Counted from the stretch's first letter, positions 25,684 to 35,436 are shown. The stretch is 64,000 nt of DNA from Rhizobium leguminosarum (GCF_002953715.1 NZ_CP025014.1:496001-560000); one strand, 5' to 3'. Notes: a model not told the origin generated them from the letters alone. Translations and numbers: made by a program.

Positions 25684-26775
25684 TTATCGAGCTCGACGGG
25701 TCCGCGTAGCCATGGTTTTGTCAACGAGGCGAGCGGTCAGATAAGCGAAACATACGACCGCGCTGAGAAACACTGAGAATGCGAGAGGGCTATTCAATCC
25801 AATCGACGCCGCAACCGGCTTGAAAACGCCGATCGCACCTCGATGTAGGATGTAGATTGGGTAGGAGATATACCCAATCCATGTCGCCAACGCCTCTGCT
25901 TTTGCAGGCATCTCCAAAAGTAGGCCAAGCATCACGATGAGCGGCGCCAGGGCCATCGCGAACATCAAGTCGTAGTAAGGCCGCAGCACGACAGGAACCG
26001 GCGCCGCAATGCAAATCATCAGAAGAAGGCATGGCACAATGGCGGCCCAGCCCTTCCTCCATGCGGGCATGCCGCCGAATAGACGGCTTATCACGACCCC
26101 TGCGGTAAATGAAAACATCACCCTTGGCAGGCCGCCTACCGCGGAGGGCCACTCCCAGCCAATATTCAACATGCCGTATTTAAGACCGACAAAAACCAAA
26201 GATGCAGCCGAGACCAATACAACTCCGCAGAGGGCGCGGATAGAAAGCCGAAAAAGCCACAGGGCGAAGACTATATTCACCAACAGTTCCCAGAACATCG
26301 ACCACGCTGGACCGTTGATTGGAAACATTCCTTGCATCGGGTTTGCTTGAAGGAAATAGATTGGGCTGGGCAGAAAGAACGTGTTCGCAGTCGTCGACGC
26401 CAGCAGGTCGATGACACTTTGATTTCTCAGCCCCCAGCTTGTTAACAGAATGATCTGTATGAGGCCGACCAAAATTCCGATCAAATAGAGCGGATAAAGG
26501 CGCTTGATGCGGGCCGCCATAAACGACTGGAACAGCAGACCGCGGGCGAGCCGTTTTCCGTAAATATCGGCGATAATAAATCCGCTGAGAACGAAGAAAA
26601 AATCGACGGCCAAATAGGCTGAAGGCGCATAGCTCTCCCGGAAATGTGTAGCGACAACACAAATAGCGGCAAATCCGCGCATTGCATCGAGCGTATAGTA
26701 GCGGTTGCGGTCGGCAACCGAGGCTCCTACATCGTCCATCGCCGGTGGCGAATAACCGCGGTCGAGGCTAGTCAT
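25684..26775 (-). CDS. acyltransferase family 3 membrane protein
   Basis: About 363 residues with roughly ten hydrophobic segments. The family opening RYYTLDAMRGFAAICVVATH and the FFFVLSGFIIADIYG segment identify the OafA/ExoZ-type O-acyltransferases that decorate surface polysaccharides. I placed the start at the ATG at 26775; a GTG at 26841 would add 22 residues but has no clear ribosome site. It neighbours a flippase and a pyruvyl transferase on the same strand, giving an exopolysaccharide or LPS modification cassette. This is the first cargo after the FHA gene. Confidence 0.85.
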   Translation of the reverse strand: MTSLDRGYSPPAMDDVGASVADRNRYYTLDAMRGFAAICVVATHFRESYAPSAYLAVDFFFVLSGFIIADIYGKRLARGLLFQSFMAARIKRLYPLYLIGILVGLIQIILLTSWGLRNQSVIDLLASTTANTFFLPSPIYFLQANPMQGMFPINGPAWSMFWELLVNIVFALWLFRLSIRALCGVVLVSAASLVFVGLKYGMLNIGWEWPSAVGGLPRVMFSFTAGVVISRLFGGMPAWRKGWAAIVPCLLLMICIAAPVPVVLRPYYDLMFAMALAPLIVMLGLLLEMPAKAEALATWIGYISYPIYILHRGAIGVFKPVAASIGLNSPLAFSVFLSAVVCFAYLTARLVDKTMATRTRRAR

Positions 26776-26930
26776 CTTATGGATTATCCTATTACGCGTT
26801 GTGTCTGAGGGGCGTTCGGATGCGGTGGATGAGAACGTCACCGAAGCGGCGTTCTCATAATTTCAGATGACGGCTTGAGCACCAGATCCTTCAAATCGCA
26901 AGACAGGTCTATGCGGGTAGGGCCTGGAAA

Positions 26931-28445
26931 TCATGCAGGGTTGGCAACCGCACCCCTGTTACTTTTGCGCTGCCGTGCCTGCTTTATACTGCCGATCAAG
27001 ATATTTAAGCGAGCTCTGCACAGAACGAATATCAGGCCGCAGTAAACCATGCCGCCTGCAAGGATTTCCAAAGCCAAGCGTGGATACGGGGACCAATGAA
27101 TGAGCAATTCGTGGAGGAGGAAAACGACTGCAACCATTCCTGCAGAGGCTATGGTAGGCCGCAGGAATTGCGCCAGATATGCCGGGATACTCAGCTCTAT
27201 ATGCTGCGAAACCTTCCAGCTGGTGATCGGCCAAAACAACAGAACTTCGATCATTATGGCGAAAACAATCGTCGTGACGCCATAAGGATAGAGAATTGCG
27301 ATCGTCAGGAGTGTGAGGAGGTTTCGTGCCAGCTGGTAGTAAAACCACCAATCCATCTCTCCTTGGCTCTTGATCAAGGATGCCTGCACGTAGCCGATCC
27401 CAGCCATCAATCCTATGACGCAGTAGAACCGAACCGGCCAAACGGCCGCGATCCAATGTGCACCGAAAATTGTCGTGATCGCATCATCGGCAACGGCGGC
27501 AAGGCCAATGAATACGGGGTAGGACACCAGAGCACAGCCAAACGTTGCCATGAGAAATGCTTCTCGAACTTTCTTCGGATCGGACCGCAATGAAGAAAGC
27601 AAGACGTGCGTGACAGATGTTAAGCCCCCGGCGATAACGTTGTTGATCATATCAAACAAGCGCTTCGAAAAGTTATAGATCCCGAGCGCTGCCGGGCTCA
27701 AGAGCACTCCAATGAGCAAGTTGTCCAAGCTCATCGTCTGTAAAAACCGCGTGCCGGATGCAAAGAACCCATAGTGAAGGAGTTCGTTGAGGCTTGCTCG
27801 CTTCAGGTGAAGCCCGGGCCGCCACCCGGCGCCCCAGAAAGCGGCGCCGCATGATGCTGCTGTGGCCGCGATCTGTGCAATCGCAAGCCCCCACAAGCCG
27901 AAACCCGCGAGAACCAAAACAAGGCAAATGCAGGCAGAAGTGATGGTAGCAATCACAGTGCGGACGGCTACCAGATGAAACGACATCTTCCTATTGACAA
28001 TTGCATTCGGAACGACGGCCGTGAAGTCGAAGAAAACCTTCAATCCCATGATGTAAATCAGGGGTGTGATTTGCTCATGCCCCACATAGGCCGCGATTGG
28101 CGAAGCGGCTATGCACAAAGCGCCATAGATCAAAAATGAAAAAGCGAGCGAAAGCAGGAATATCGTATCCAGATGGCTGCGCCTGATTTCGGCTTTTTGT
28201 ATGATCGCTTCGCCAAATGCCGTTGGTCCAAAGCTGCCCGCAAACGACACAATGCTGAATGCCAGCGCGACAAGACCGAAATCCTGGGGCTGGAGAACGC
28301 GAGACGTCACCACAAAGACAGCGAAGGTCAGAACTGTCGGAATAAGCGTGCTCAGCGCCGACCAGAAAGCACCCGTTACGGCTGCGGCGGATCGGTTCTC
28401 ACTGACATGGCTGAATAGAATATCGTCGTCTCGTAAAACCGACAA
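26931..28445 (-). CDS. polysaccharide flippase (Wzx/MATE-like)
   Basis: A 504-residue protein with 12-14 hydrophobic helices and the family opening AAAVTGAFWSALSTLIPTVL, followed by VTSRVLQPQDFGLVALA, as in lipopolysaccharide/exopolysaccharide flippases (Wzx, ExoT-like). It is thought to flip lipid-linked sugar repeats across the inner membrane. The TTG start at 28445 is chosen because AGGAGC lies six bases upstream. It lies between acyltransferase and pyruvyl transferase genes on the same strand. Confidence 0.87.
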   Translation of the reverse strand: MSVLRDDDILFSHVSENRSAAAVTGAFWSALSTLIPTVLTFAVFVVTSRVLQPQDFGLVALAFSIVSFAGSFGPTAFGEAIIQKAEIRRSHLDTIFLLSLAFSFLIYGALCIAASPIAAYVGHEQITPLIYIMGLKVFFDFTAVVPNAIVNRKMSFHLVAVRTVIATITSACICLVLVLAGFGLWGLAIAQIAATAASCGAAFWGAGWRPGLHLKRASLNELLHYGFFASGTRFLQTMSLDNLLIGVLLSPAALGIYNFSKRLFDMINNVIAGGLTSVTHVLLSSLRSDPKKVREAFLMATFGCALVSYPVFIGLAAVADDAITTIFGAHWIAAVWPVRFYCVIGLMAGIGYVQASLIKSQGEMDWWFYYQLARNLLTLLTIAILYPYGVTTIVFAIMIEVLLFWPITSWKVSQHIELSIPAYLAQFLRPTIASAGMVAVVFLLHELLIHWSPYPRLALEILAGGMVYCGLIFVLCRARLNILIGSIKQARQRKSNRGAVANPA

Positions 28446-28464
28446 AGTGAGCTCCTACCGGGAA

Positions 28465-29571
28465 TCAGACTATGGAGGGTTGAGGTATTAGATCGGGCGC
28501 GGGAATAGCGGGACTTGGATTCATGGGTTTACTCGACTTGTACCAAGCTCCTCCCATCTCATACGGCAGGCGAGACATTGCTGCTAAAAGCTCACCGTGA
28601 TTTGTCGCTTTCTCCACCAGAGGGCTATCGCCAGTCTGGCTATCGATGACGTCGTGTAGATTGCTTCCGTCCCTCGCAACCGCGATATGCGGCTTGTTCA
28701 GCAAAAGACAGAGAATATGACCGTGTAGATGGTTGGTGATGATCCGTTGCGCGCCGGACAGGATCTTCACGCCGTAATCGACATATCGAGCCGCGACATC
28801 CTCACGATGTTGGGCGATCATCTCTGTGCGGCTAAAGCCATGCCGCAACGCCGACTTGACGACGCTCGACTTGCGCATGCGCGACAAGCTATTTGGACCG
28901 TTGATCCAATTGGTAAGAGGTCCATCAACGATCGCTCGTGCTTTCGCTATATCAACCTCGTCCTCTCCAAGAGGCTGCATGACGTATAATACCCTGAGAG
29001 GATCGGCTTCGAACGGTTTCAGCGTTCCCATGCCGAATGCCGTGTCCGGACCAGCCTCAACTTCACAATCGAAGTTGGCTTTCGCTAACTCGAAACTCTG
29101 ACCATCGCGCGTCATGCAAAAAAACTTGCGATGCCTCCCAATCGTACGTTTCGCGTATTCCTTGAGGGACTCGTTGGCGAAATGAATCGTTTGCGGCATC
29201 TGAATGATCGTTCGATCCGGATATTTCCACATCAAACGGTAGCGAACATCATCCCTGCCCGTCCGCGCGTCTCCAAGGTCGGTCCAACCGCAAATGAATA
29301 TTGGAGCGTCGCCTGGTGTTGTTTTTATCTCATCTATACTTTGAGCGGTGCTGCCAGTCAGCACCGGGAGGCGCCCCGTTACTTCGCGCAATACCATCGA
29401 CAATCCAAGCCAACTCGCATGATGGCCAGGGTCTTTATTTGATGGAAAGTTCATTATAACGTAAGGCTGTCCCCGGCTTACAAATTTCCTTACGATTTCA
29501 ATCAACTTTTCTTTTTGTCGTCGTATTACAACTTCGCCGAGGTGATGCATATACTCAACTTGTATTTTCAA
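28465..29571 (-). CDS. polysaccharide pyruvyl transferase family protein
   Basis: A 368-residue protein with the family features: a Gly/Asp-rich NFPSNKDPGHHASWLG segment, ICGWTDLGDA, QMPQTIHFAN and the late TNHLHGHILCLLLNKPHIAV signature. Members add pyruvate ketals from phosphoenolpyruvate to exopolysaccharide sugars (ExoV/PssM type). It is the first gene of the minus-strand polysaccharide cassette. Confidence 0.88.
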   Translation of the reverse strand: MKIQVEYMHHLGEVVIRRQKEKLIEIVRKFVSRGQPYVIMNFPSNKDPGHHASWLGLSMVLREVTGRLPVLTGSTAQSIDEIKTTPGDAPIFICGWTDLGDARTGRDDVRYRLMWKYPDRTIIQMPQTIHFANESLKEYAKRTIGRHRKFFCMTRDGQSFELAKANFDCEVEAGPDTAFGMGTLKPFEADPLRVLYVMQPLGEDEVDIAKARAIVDGPLTNWINGPNSLSRMRKSSVVKSALRHGFSRTEMIAQHREDVAARYVDYGVKILSGAQRIITNHLHGHILCLLLNKPHIAVARDGSNLHDVIDSQTGDSPLVEKATNHGELLAAMSRLPYEMGGAWYKSSKPMNPSPAIPAPDLIPQPSIV

Positions 29572-29929
29572 AACTCGAACAGCAATTACAGCCGCGATTC
29601 TGAAAAGTCAATTGGAGGATGTATTACTTTTGAGTAATAGTTAAGTGGGCAAATTGTCTCACTTCTTAGCCACCAACGATCACGAGGTTCGAGCGTCGCG
29701 CCTGGGCTGGGAATTGCGAAGCGAACGGACAGCCCGCGGCACATCCGTGGATGATGAAGTGTTGATTGGACTAGATGTCGAAGAAGGAGATCGCGGGCTT
29801 TCGGCGATGGCCGGACCATCAACAGCACCGCGCAATTCCGTTCCGGTTTCCGCGATATCTATTCTTACGACAGCAGGGGAAGCGGGCAAAAACGCCTGGG
29901 ATACCAGGCTGGCCGCTTCAGCTGATAAC

Positions 29930-30035
29930 GAGCCTCTACCAACAGACCTACGATCTCGTTCCCGACATCAACTGCTCGGCGGCGTGTTTCGCGCTGCAGC
30001 GCCGCGCCGCCGTGAAGCCGGTCGCCCGCCGATGA
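29930..30035 (+). pseudogene. duplicated 3' end of the FHA gene (copy 2)
   Basis: These 106 bases align with 25466-25571, the last 34 codons of the membrane-anchored FHA gene, at about 90% identity by eye, including the stop codon. The translated tail LYQQTYDLVPDINCSA is identical. The upstream sequence (29572-29929) shows no other part of that gene, so this is a 3' fragment, not a full paralogue. It marks an old recombination boundary between the polysaccharide cassette and the lysE/RTX cassette. The rest of the 29572-30223 gap holds no gene I can support. Confidence 0.85.
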
Positions 30036-30142
30036 TCGCCACGCTCTCCGCCACCGTCAACAGCGACATGCAGAATAAGATTGATAAGCTGCTTTCGTGG
30101 ATTATTCGGTATTGCATTGTCCACCAGCGGTCGTCAGTTCCG

Positions 30143-30177
30143 CTTGCCTTGCCTTGCCTTGCCTTGCCTTGCCTTGC
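30143..30177. repeat. pentanucleotide tandem repeat (CTTGC)7
   Basis: Seven perfect copies of CTTGC in a row in the gap between the FHA-tail fragment and the 3' end of the lysE-type gene. Such repeats change copy number by slippage. It lies downstream of the lysE-type stop and in no accepted gene, so no phase-variable product is evident. Confidence 0.9.
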
Positions 30178-30223
30178 CCTGCGCGGCTCGACCATATCGT
30201 CGTTAGCTCCCTGAGTGATTGGA

Positions 30224-30829
30224 TCAAAGCACATGCTCATAAAGCAGTATTAAGCCATAAAGCCCCATGGCGGCTGCCAGGACGGTTTGGGCAGCCCTCG
30301 CCCAGATCGTGTCGAGCCGTTGAATGGCGGGGACGGAGAAAACAAGTCCAACCAAGATAAACCAGGAGAAGGCCATGAGGAAAATGATGCAGGAGGCTGC
30401 TTCACCCATACCGGTCCTGAAGTCCGGCTGGGCGAGATAGAGGCCCACGAAGAAGGGAACGGACAGGGGATTACTGAGCGCCGTTGCGAGGCCCAAACTG
30501 TAGAGCCTGAGACTCAGGCTATCCGATCCGACCTGTTGTGGGCGCGCGCCCGCAAGAGGACGGCGCGCAAGCCGGACGGCTGAATAAAGGAGAATCGAGG
30601 ACAGAACAACTGAAGCCCACATATCCAGGTCATCCAGCATGTAAAGGGACGTTGCTCCGATCGCAGCGAGATAAGAGGCCATGGCGGCGCCGGAGGCAAT
30701 CCCGGCGGCCACGCTCAGCAAGCGACCCCAGGACGGCCTTACGGCCACGCGAAGCACAATAAGCAGGTTTGGCCCCGGCGCGACCAGAACCAATGCATAC
30801 GATAGAGCAAGCGAGGCGAGAAGCGGCAT
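30224..30829 (-). CDS. LysE/RhtB-family amino-acid exporter
   Basis: A 201-residue membrane protein with about six helices. The family signature VAPGPNLLIVLR near residue 17 is the LysE/RhtB N-terminal motif. It exports amino acids or related small molecules; the substrate is unknown. Its ribosome site overlaps the stop of the upstream RTX gene (8-base gap), so the two are probably co-transcribed, although no functional link is obvious. Confidence 0.85.
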   Translation of the reverse strand: MPLLASLALSYALVLVAPGPNLLIVLRVAVRPSWGRLLSVAAGIASGAAMASYLAAIGATSLYMLDDLDMWASVVLSSILLYSAVRLARRPLAGARPQQVGSDSLSLRLYSLGLATALSNPLSVPFFVGLYLAQPDFRTGMGEAASCIIFLMAFSWFILVGLVFSVPAIQRLDTIWARAAQTVLAAAMGLYGLILLYEHVL

Positions 30830-30836
30830 ATCCGCC

Positions 30837-33800
30837 TCACATAAGCATGTCGTGATGGGCTGCCACCGCCAGGACGGGCTCGGCCACGTTCTGGATGTCG
30901 ATGGTGAAGGACTTGACAGTCGATGCGCCGAGGCTGTCGGTGGCCTTTGCGGTGATCGTCAACGCGTGATCTGTTATGGTCTCGTAGTCGATCGCCGCCG
31001 TCGTCTGCAATTTGTTGCCGACGATCTTGAAATGGTCGGCATCGCCGACGAGCGACCACTTGATCGTATTGCCCTCGGCATCGATGGCTGAAAACAGGCC
31101 GACCGAGGAGCCGACCTTGATGTTCTCTTTGATGCTGGCGCGGGAGAGTTTGAGCTCGACCGGGGCAGTGTTGACCGCAGGTTCGGCGACATCCTTGACC
31201 GAAATCGCAAAGGTCTTGTCGACTGACACTGTGCCGTCGGAGACCTCGACGATGATAGCGAAGGAACTCTTCGCCTCGAAATCGAAGGCCTTGGCGGTGA
31301 CCAGCCTGTCGCCTTTCAGCGAGAACTGCCCGTCGGCGTCGTCGATGAGCTTGAATTTCAGCGTGTCGCCGTCGCCGTCGAAGGCCGAAAGCAGGCCGAG
31401 CGTCGTCCATCGCGGCGTGTCCTCTGCGACGACCATCTTGGAGAGCTGGATGTTGGTCGGCGCGGTGTTGACCGGAGGCGGCTCGCCGGTTCCCAGATCG
31501 ATTGTGCGATCCGCGAATTGCGCGAATTCAACATCGAGACCGTATGTGTCCTTGCCTTCCGCAACGCTGGCAATGGTGTGAAGATCCGAGTTCCATTGGT
31601 AATCGGCGTATTTGCCGGCAAACACGATTGTGTCGCTGCCATCGCCACCGGAAAAAATGTCGTCACCGCCGCCGCCCGATATCCGGTCGTCGCCTTTACC
31701 GCCACTCAGGATATTGGCAAGCCTGTCGCCGATAAGCGTGTCGCCGTAGTCGGAGCCGGTCAGGTTCTCGATCGAGAAATACTTGTCTCCCGCCGCATCC
31801 CCGGTGTTGACCGAGGAGTCGGCGAGACTGGCCGTCACGGCCTGCGTCGCATCCGAATAGGAGGCGGTGTCATTGCCGGAAGCGACAGCGCCGTAGCTTG
31901 GCACATCCACCGAGACGTGCAGCTGATAATCATAGGCCCTGTTGTAGTAATTATCGACCACCAGGTAATAGTCGCCGGTATTCTGGACGGTAAACGTCAG
32001 GTGGGAATCTTTTACATTCGTCGATCCCGGATCGAGCGGCCCCGTCATATCGTCATTATAGGCGATATCGAGCCCGCGCGAGGCGTATAGGCGGATGTTG
32101 GTGTCCGTGGTCACGCTCGGCGACGTGCTGTCGATGTCGAAGGTAACGGTGGTGCCGGCAAGGAGCCGGAGATGGTAGTAGTCAAAGCCATTCTCACCGG
32201 TTGAGGCGTCGACCGTCACATGCGGCAGCGAGGTGGCGTTGGCGATGTTGGCGTTGGCGCCCAGGCTGAAGCGATCCGTCAGATCGAGCGCCTTGTCAGC
32301 GGAGGAAAGATCGAGCGTGGCGGGCTTGACAACCTCGCCGCTGCCCATGCCGATCGGCGAAACCGGGCCATCCGCCGAGACATGAAGCTGGTGCGCCATT
32401 TTGCCGTTGCCGGAATGCGTGATGTAATAATCGCCTGTCGTGGCGACGGTAAAGGTGATGAAGGAGTCTGTCCCGCTGGCCGAGCCGGGATCGAGCTGTC
32501 CACCCATCGCCTTGTTGAAGGCGACCAGCGCGTGCGCCGAGTCGTAGAGGCCGACTTGGCTGTAGGTCCCGTAAGGCAGGCCATCGACATCGAGCGTCAC
32601 CGTCGTCCCGGCGTTGAGATGCACGCGATAATAGCCTTCGCTGTAGGCTTCTTCGTCGGGCAGGTTGATCGTGACATGCGGGACCGTGGTCGAATCCTGG
32701 ACATTGGCATCGGCAAAGACGCTGAAGCTGTTGGAGATATCGAGCGCCGTGGCGAAGGACGAAATCGCGTTGCCGACAGGCTTCGTCACCGAGCCGCTGC
32801 CGAGGCCAACGCCCGCAGGCTGGTCGTCGCCGTAGAGCACGTCCGCGCCCGCGCCGCCGCGAAGGATGTCGTTGCCGGCCCCGCCCAGCAGTCCGTCATT
32901 GCCGGCTCCGCCGTTCAGTGTGTCGTTGCCCTCCTTGCCCGAGAGCGCATCGTTGCCGCCGCCGCCGCTCAATGTGTTGGCAGCGATGTTGCCCAGTATC
33001 GTATCCGCTCCGGATCCGCCCTTGGCGTTCTCGATCAACGAGCGTGGATCGTTATTGTAGAGCAGCGCGTTGGCGATATTACCCTCGGGCGGCGTGATGA
33101 TGTTGCTTGCCGAAAGATGGCGAGCGGCCAGCTGGCTTTCGGAGAAAGTCGACATCGCACCCGGGGCGAGGTCAATCTTGAGGTCACTGCTGTAGTTTGA
33201 CAGATCGTAGGTGTCGACGCCGCCGCCATCCCAGACCGTGCCGTAGATCGTGTTTGTCGCCGGGGCGCCCTGGCCGACACCGTTGTGGAATTGCTCGCCG
33301 GTGGTCGGGTCCCATGAATAGGTCGTGTCGCCGCCGTTGGTGGTGAAGTTGGCGCCGTAGAGATATTGAAGAGCCGCGATATCTGCCGGCATGAAGCTTT
33401 GTTGCGACTGGTCTCCCGCGTAATAGCCGAACGAATGGTCGGCTCCGAAGAAGATGGAATAGTCGGCGCTGTGCCCGCCCTGATCCAGGCCGAGGGTCTG
33501 CGCCACGCCCCTCATGATGTCCAGAAAGCCAAAATTTCCCTTTATCGGCTGGCCAAAAAAGAAATTATCCTGGCTGAACCATGCGTCGCCCGCCTCGGGC
33601 GTGTGGCCGGGGGCATTGAACATCGTCGAATCGAAATTCTCGATGGGTGGAGCGTCGCTGTCATAGACGGTCTTCAACTGGCTGAACCGCAAAATGGCGT
33701 GGTCGGTCGCCGTTTCGGTCACTTCGGAAAAGTTGAGGCCGGTGTAAGAAGAGACCATGGCAAGGGCGGAGCGGGTCGCATCCTGCTGAGCGGCGGTAAA

Positions 33801-34031
33801 GCCGACATGCTGCGCCCACCAGGGCCCAAGTCCGACGCCCGGATATTCGAAGCCGCCAGAGGGATAATAGGAATAAAAAGAACCTTGAGCAGGGAAGCTG
33901 TAGGTCAGCGTCGTCGACGTCCATCGGGTACCCGAGAGAAGCGGATCGATATTTGGATTTCCTGAGGGGCTTACGTCTGCACTATCACCTGTTTCGGCTG
34001 ATATAAGTGCGGCTTCAGTTATGTCAGACAT
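30837..34031 (-). CDS. giant RTX protein with inactivated M10 metalloprotease domain
   Basis: A 1064-residue protein; the ATG at 34031 is chosen because GGAAGGA lies eight bases upstream. Domains: a serralysin-like M10 fold (1 to about 230), RTX nonapeptides (about 338-402; GGAGNDGLLGGAGNDIL), two pre-peptidase C-terminal domains (about 415-560 and 575-725), a second RTX patch (about 770-800) and two cadherin-like domains (about 855-1055). The zinc motif HExxHxxGxxH is replaced by RGVAQTLGLDQ (residues 174-184): all three His ligands and the Glu are lost, while the following LYGAN and the Met-turn Met remain. It is probably exported by a type I system encoded elsewhere and acts by binding, not proteolysis. 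Confidence 0.87.
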   Translation of the reverse strand: MSDITEAALISAETGDSADVSPSGNPNIDPLLSGTRWTSTTLTYSFPAQGSFYSYYPSGGFEYPGVGLGPWWAQHVGFTAAQQDATRSALAMVSSYTGLNFSEVTETATDHAILRFSQLKTVYDSDAPPIENFDSTMFNAPGHTPEAGDAWFSQDNFFFGQPIKGNFGFLDIMRGVAQTLGLDQGGHSADYSIFFGADHSFGYYAGDQSQQSFMPADIAALQYLYGANFTTNGGDTTYSWDPTTGEQFHNGVGQGAPATNTIYGTVWDGGGVDTYDLSNYSSDLKIDLAPGAMSTFSESQLAARHLSASNIITPPEGNIANALLYNNDPRSLIENAKGGSGADTILGNIAANTLSGGGGNDALSGKEGNDTLNGGAGNDGLLGGAGNDILRGGAGADVLYGDDQPAGVGLGSGSVTKPVGNAISSFATALDISNSFSVFADANVQDSTTVPHVTINLPDEEAYSEGYYRVHLNAGTTVTLDVDGLPYGTYSQVGLYDSAHALVAFNKAMGGQLDPGSASGTDSFITFTVATTGDYYITHSGNGKMAHQLHVSADGPVSPIGMGSGEVVKPATLDLSSADKALDLTDRFSLGANANIANATSLPHVTVDASTGENGFDYYHLRLLAGTTVTFDIDSTSPSVTTDTNIRLYASRGLDIAYNDDMTGPLDPGSTNVKDSHLTFTVQNTGDYYLVVDNYYNRAYDYQLHVSVDVPSYGAVASGNDTASYSDATQAVTASLADSSVNTGDAAGDKYFSIENLTGSDYGDTLIGDRLANILSGGKGDDRISGGGGDDIFSGGDGSDTIVFAGKYADYQWNSDLHTIASVAEGKDTYGLDVEFAQFADRTIDLGTGEPPPVNTAPTNIQLSKMVVAEDTPRWTTLGLLSAFDGDGDTLKFKLIDDADGQFSLKGDRLVTAKAFDFEAKSSFAIIVEVSDGTVSVDKTFAISVKDVAEPAVNTAPVELKLSRASIKENIKVGSSVGLFSAIDAEGNTIKWSLVGDADHFKIVGNKLQTTAAIDYETITDHALTITAKATDSLGASTVKSFTIDIQNVAEPVLAVAAHHDMLM

Positions 34032-34087
34032 CACAAATCCTTCCAAATCAATGTCTTAGAATTTAACGGAGCATCGAATTCCAGCAC

Positions 34088-34387
34088 CTAAGCCAAAACA
34101 GCGAGATTGTTTGCCGCCGAGACGAAGGTGGCCTTCGATCAGTCTGGCGTGAAGCTGGCGCTCTCGGCACCTGCCGCATCCGAGAGAATGGTGACTGCTC
34201 CCGTCACGAGGTCCTTCAGGAAGATGTCGGAATGGCCGTCCGCGTCTCCGGCGACGAGATTGGAGGCGGAGGAGGTGAAGACCGCCTTGGCTCCATCGGG
34301 GGAAATGCTGCCGCTTCCGGCCACACCCGAATTGCCATTGCCGGCTTCGCCGTCAGCGTTCGAGGAGAGAATGATCGGTGTCGTCAT
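34088..34387 (-). pseudogene. decayed 5' remnant of a PD40/WD40-like secreted repeat protein
   Basis: From an ATG at 34387 with GAAGG upstream, 82 codons encode propeller-type repeats (SPDGAKAVFTSSASNLVAGD, SDIFLKDLVTG). Translation ends in a TGA at 34139-34141 exactly where the next repeat should read Pro-Asp-Gly. Reading through, SKATFVSAANNLAV continues the repeat before a second stop near 34088. This indicates a GGA-to-TGA nonsense change and later truncation of a larger secreted repeat protein. It lies just upstream of the RTX gene on the same strand. Confidence 0.7.
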
Positions 34388-34542
34388 GTCGTGCCTTCAT
34401 CGTTGCGTCGGGACGAATTCTGGCGCGACTGTAGTGAGGGTTGTAAATAACGGCGTCCACCATTGGGATGAGAAACAGCTTGAGCCCATTTTTGGACTGC
34501 ACTATCGTTGCTGCATTGCAGTAAATCCGAAGAGCATCGCAA

Positions 34543-35436
34543 ATGGCATCAAATATTTCGCCGGATGTATTTTCGTCCGTGCTTGGGCAGATTTACGAAT
34601 GTGCGCTCTTTCCGGAACGCTGGCCTGCCACAATCGAGACTATCCGGCGCCTTTTATCTGATATATCGGGCCTGGACTTCGAACAGCCCTGTCTGTCGAC
34701 ATTGGCAGCCGACGGTGCCGGTCACGGCAACAGGGGTGACGGCGATATCAGGATCGCCACCCGGCCGGCCCTCGATGCCATCCTGATCGGGCATCTCGAG
34801 CGGGCTGCGTCGATCGGCCGCATCGCCCGCGATCGGGCGATCGCATCCGAGTTGCACGAGGCCAATGTGGATGGCTGGGAAAGCGGGGTTCTTCTTGTCG
34901 ACGAGGCGCTTTACCTCATTCGCGCCAACCGGGCCGGCGAGAGCATGATCGAAGGCGGCAATCCGGTGCGTCTGCGGCATGGATGCCTGGAACTCAGACC
35001 GGCCTCGGCGCAGAAGGCGCTTGAGCAGGCCGTGGTGAAGGCGACCGGCGAAATTGGCGGATCAGGGGCGCCGATCAATTTCATCGCTGTCGACGGCGCC
35101 GGCGTTCCGGCTGTGATCCAGGTGATGGCGGTGCGCGAGGATTTGAGGCCGCCGCTTCCCGTGCGGCAATCAGCAGTCGCCATCGTGCTGGTCTCGCCGA
35201 TGGCCACGCGCTCGCCGCCGCAGCAGGCGCTGAGCGCGCTTTACGGCCTGACGCCGGCTGAGACTCGCGTCCTCCAGCTTCTGGGGGCGGGATCGACGCT
35301 GGCCGACATTGCCGGCACTCTGCAATCGAAGCGCTCGACGGTGAAGACGCATCTGCTGCGGATCTTCGCCAAAACCTCCACGAACAGGCAGGCCGATCTC
35401 GTGCGGCTCGTCCATTCCCTGTCCTCACCGGTGTAG
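34543..35436 (+). CDS. LuxR-family regulator (first of a tandem pair)
   Basis: A 297-residue protein. The C-terminal LuxR/GerE helix-turn-helix (about 225-290) starts LYGLTPAETRVLQLLGAG and includes KRSTVKTHLLRIFAKT. The N-terminal part is not a recognisable autoinducer-binding or receiver domain; a PAS-like fold is possible (SGVLLVDEALYLIRANRAGE). It has the same layout as the next gene, which starts nine bases after its stop. It is divergent from the RTX/PD40 genes, so it may regulate them. Confidence 0.85.
   Translation: MASNISPDVFSSVLGQIYECALFPERWPATIETIRRLLSDISGLDFEQPCLSTLAADGAGHGNRGDGDIRIATRPALDAILIGHLERAASIGRIARDRAIASELHEANVDGWESGVLLVDEALYLIRANRAGESMIEGGNPVRLRHGCLELRPASAQKALEQAVVKATGEIGGSGAPINFIAVDGAGVPAVIQVMAVREDLRPPLPVRQSAVAIVLVSPMATRSPPQQALSALYGLTPAETRVLQLLGAGSTLADIAGTLQSKRSTVKTHLLRIFAKTSTNRQADLVRLVHSLSSPV

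Noticed and set aside
29825..29862. A possible third copy of the pseudokinase tail (minus-strand TELR after a short match).
   Set aside because: Only about ten consecutive bases agree and the codon alignment fails outside them; chance is sufficient.
32818..33012. Regular repeats of about 27 bases that could suggest a CRISPR-like array.
   Set aside because: They encode GGxGxDxL calcium-binding nonapeptides inside the RTX frame; there are no spacers.
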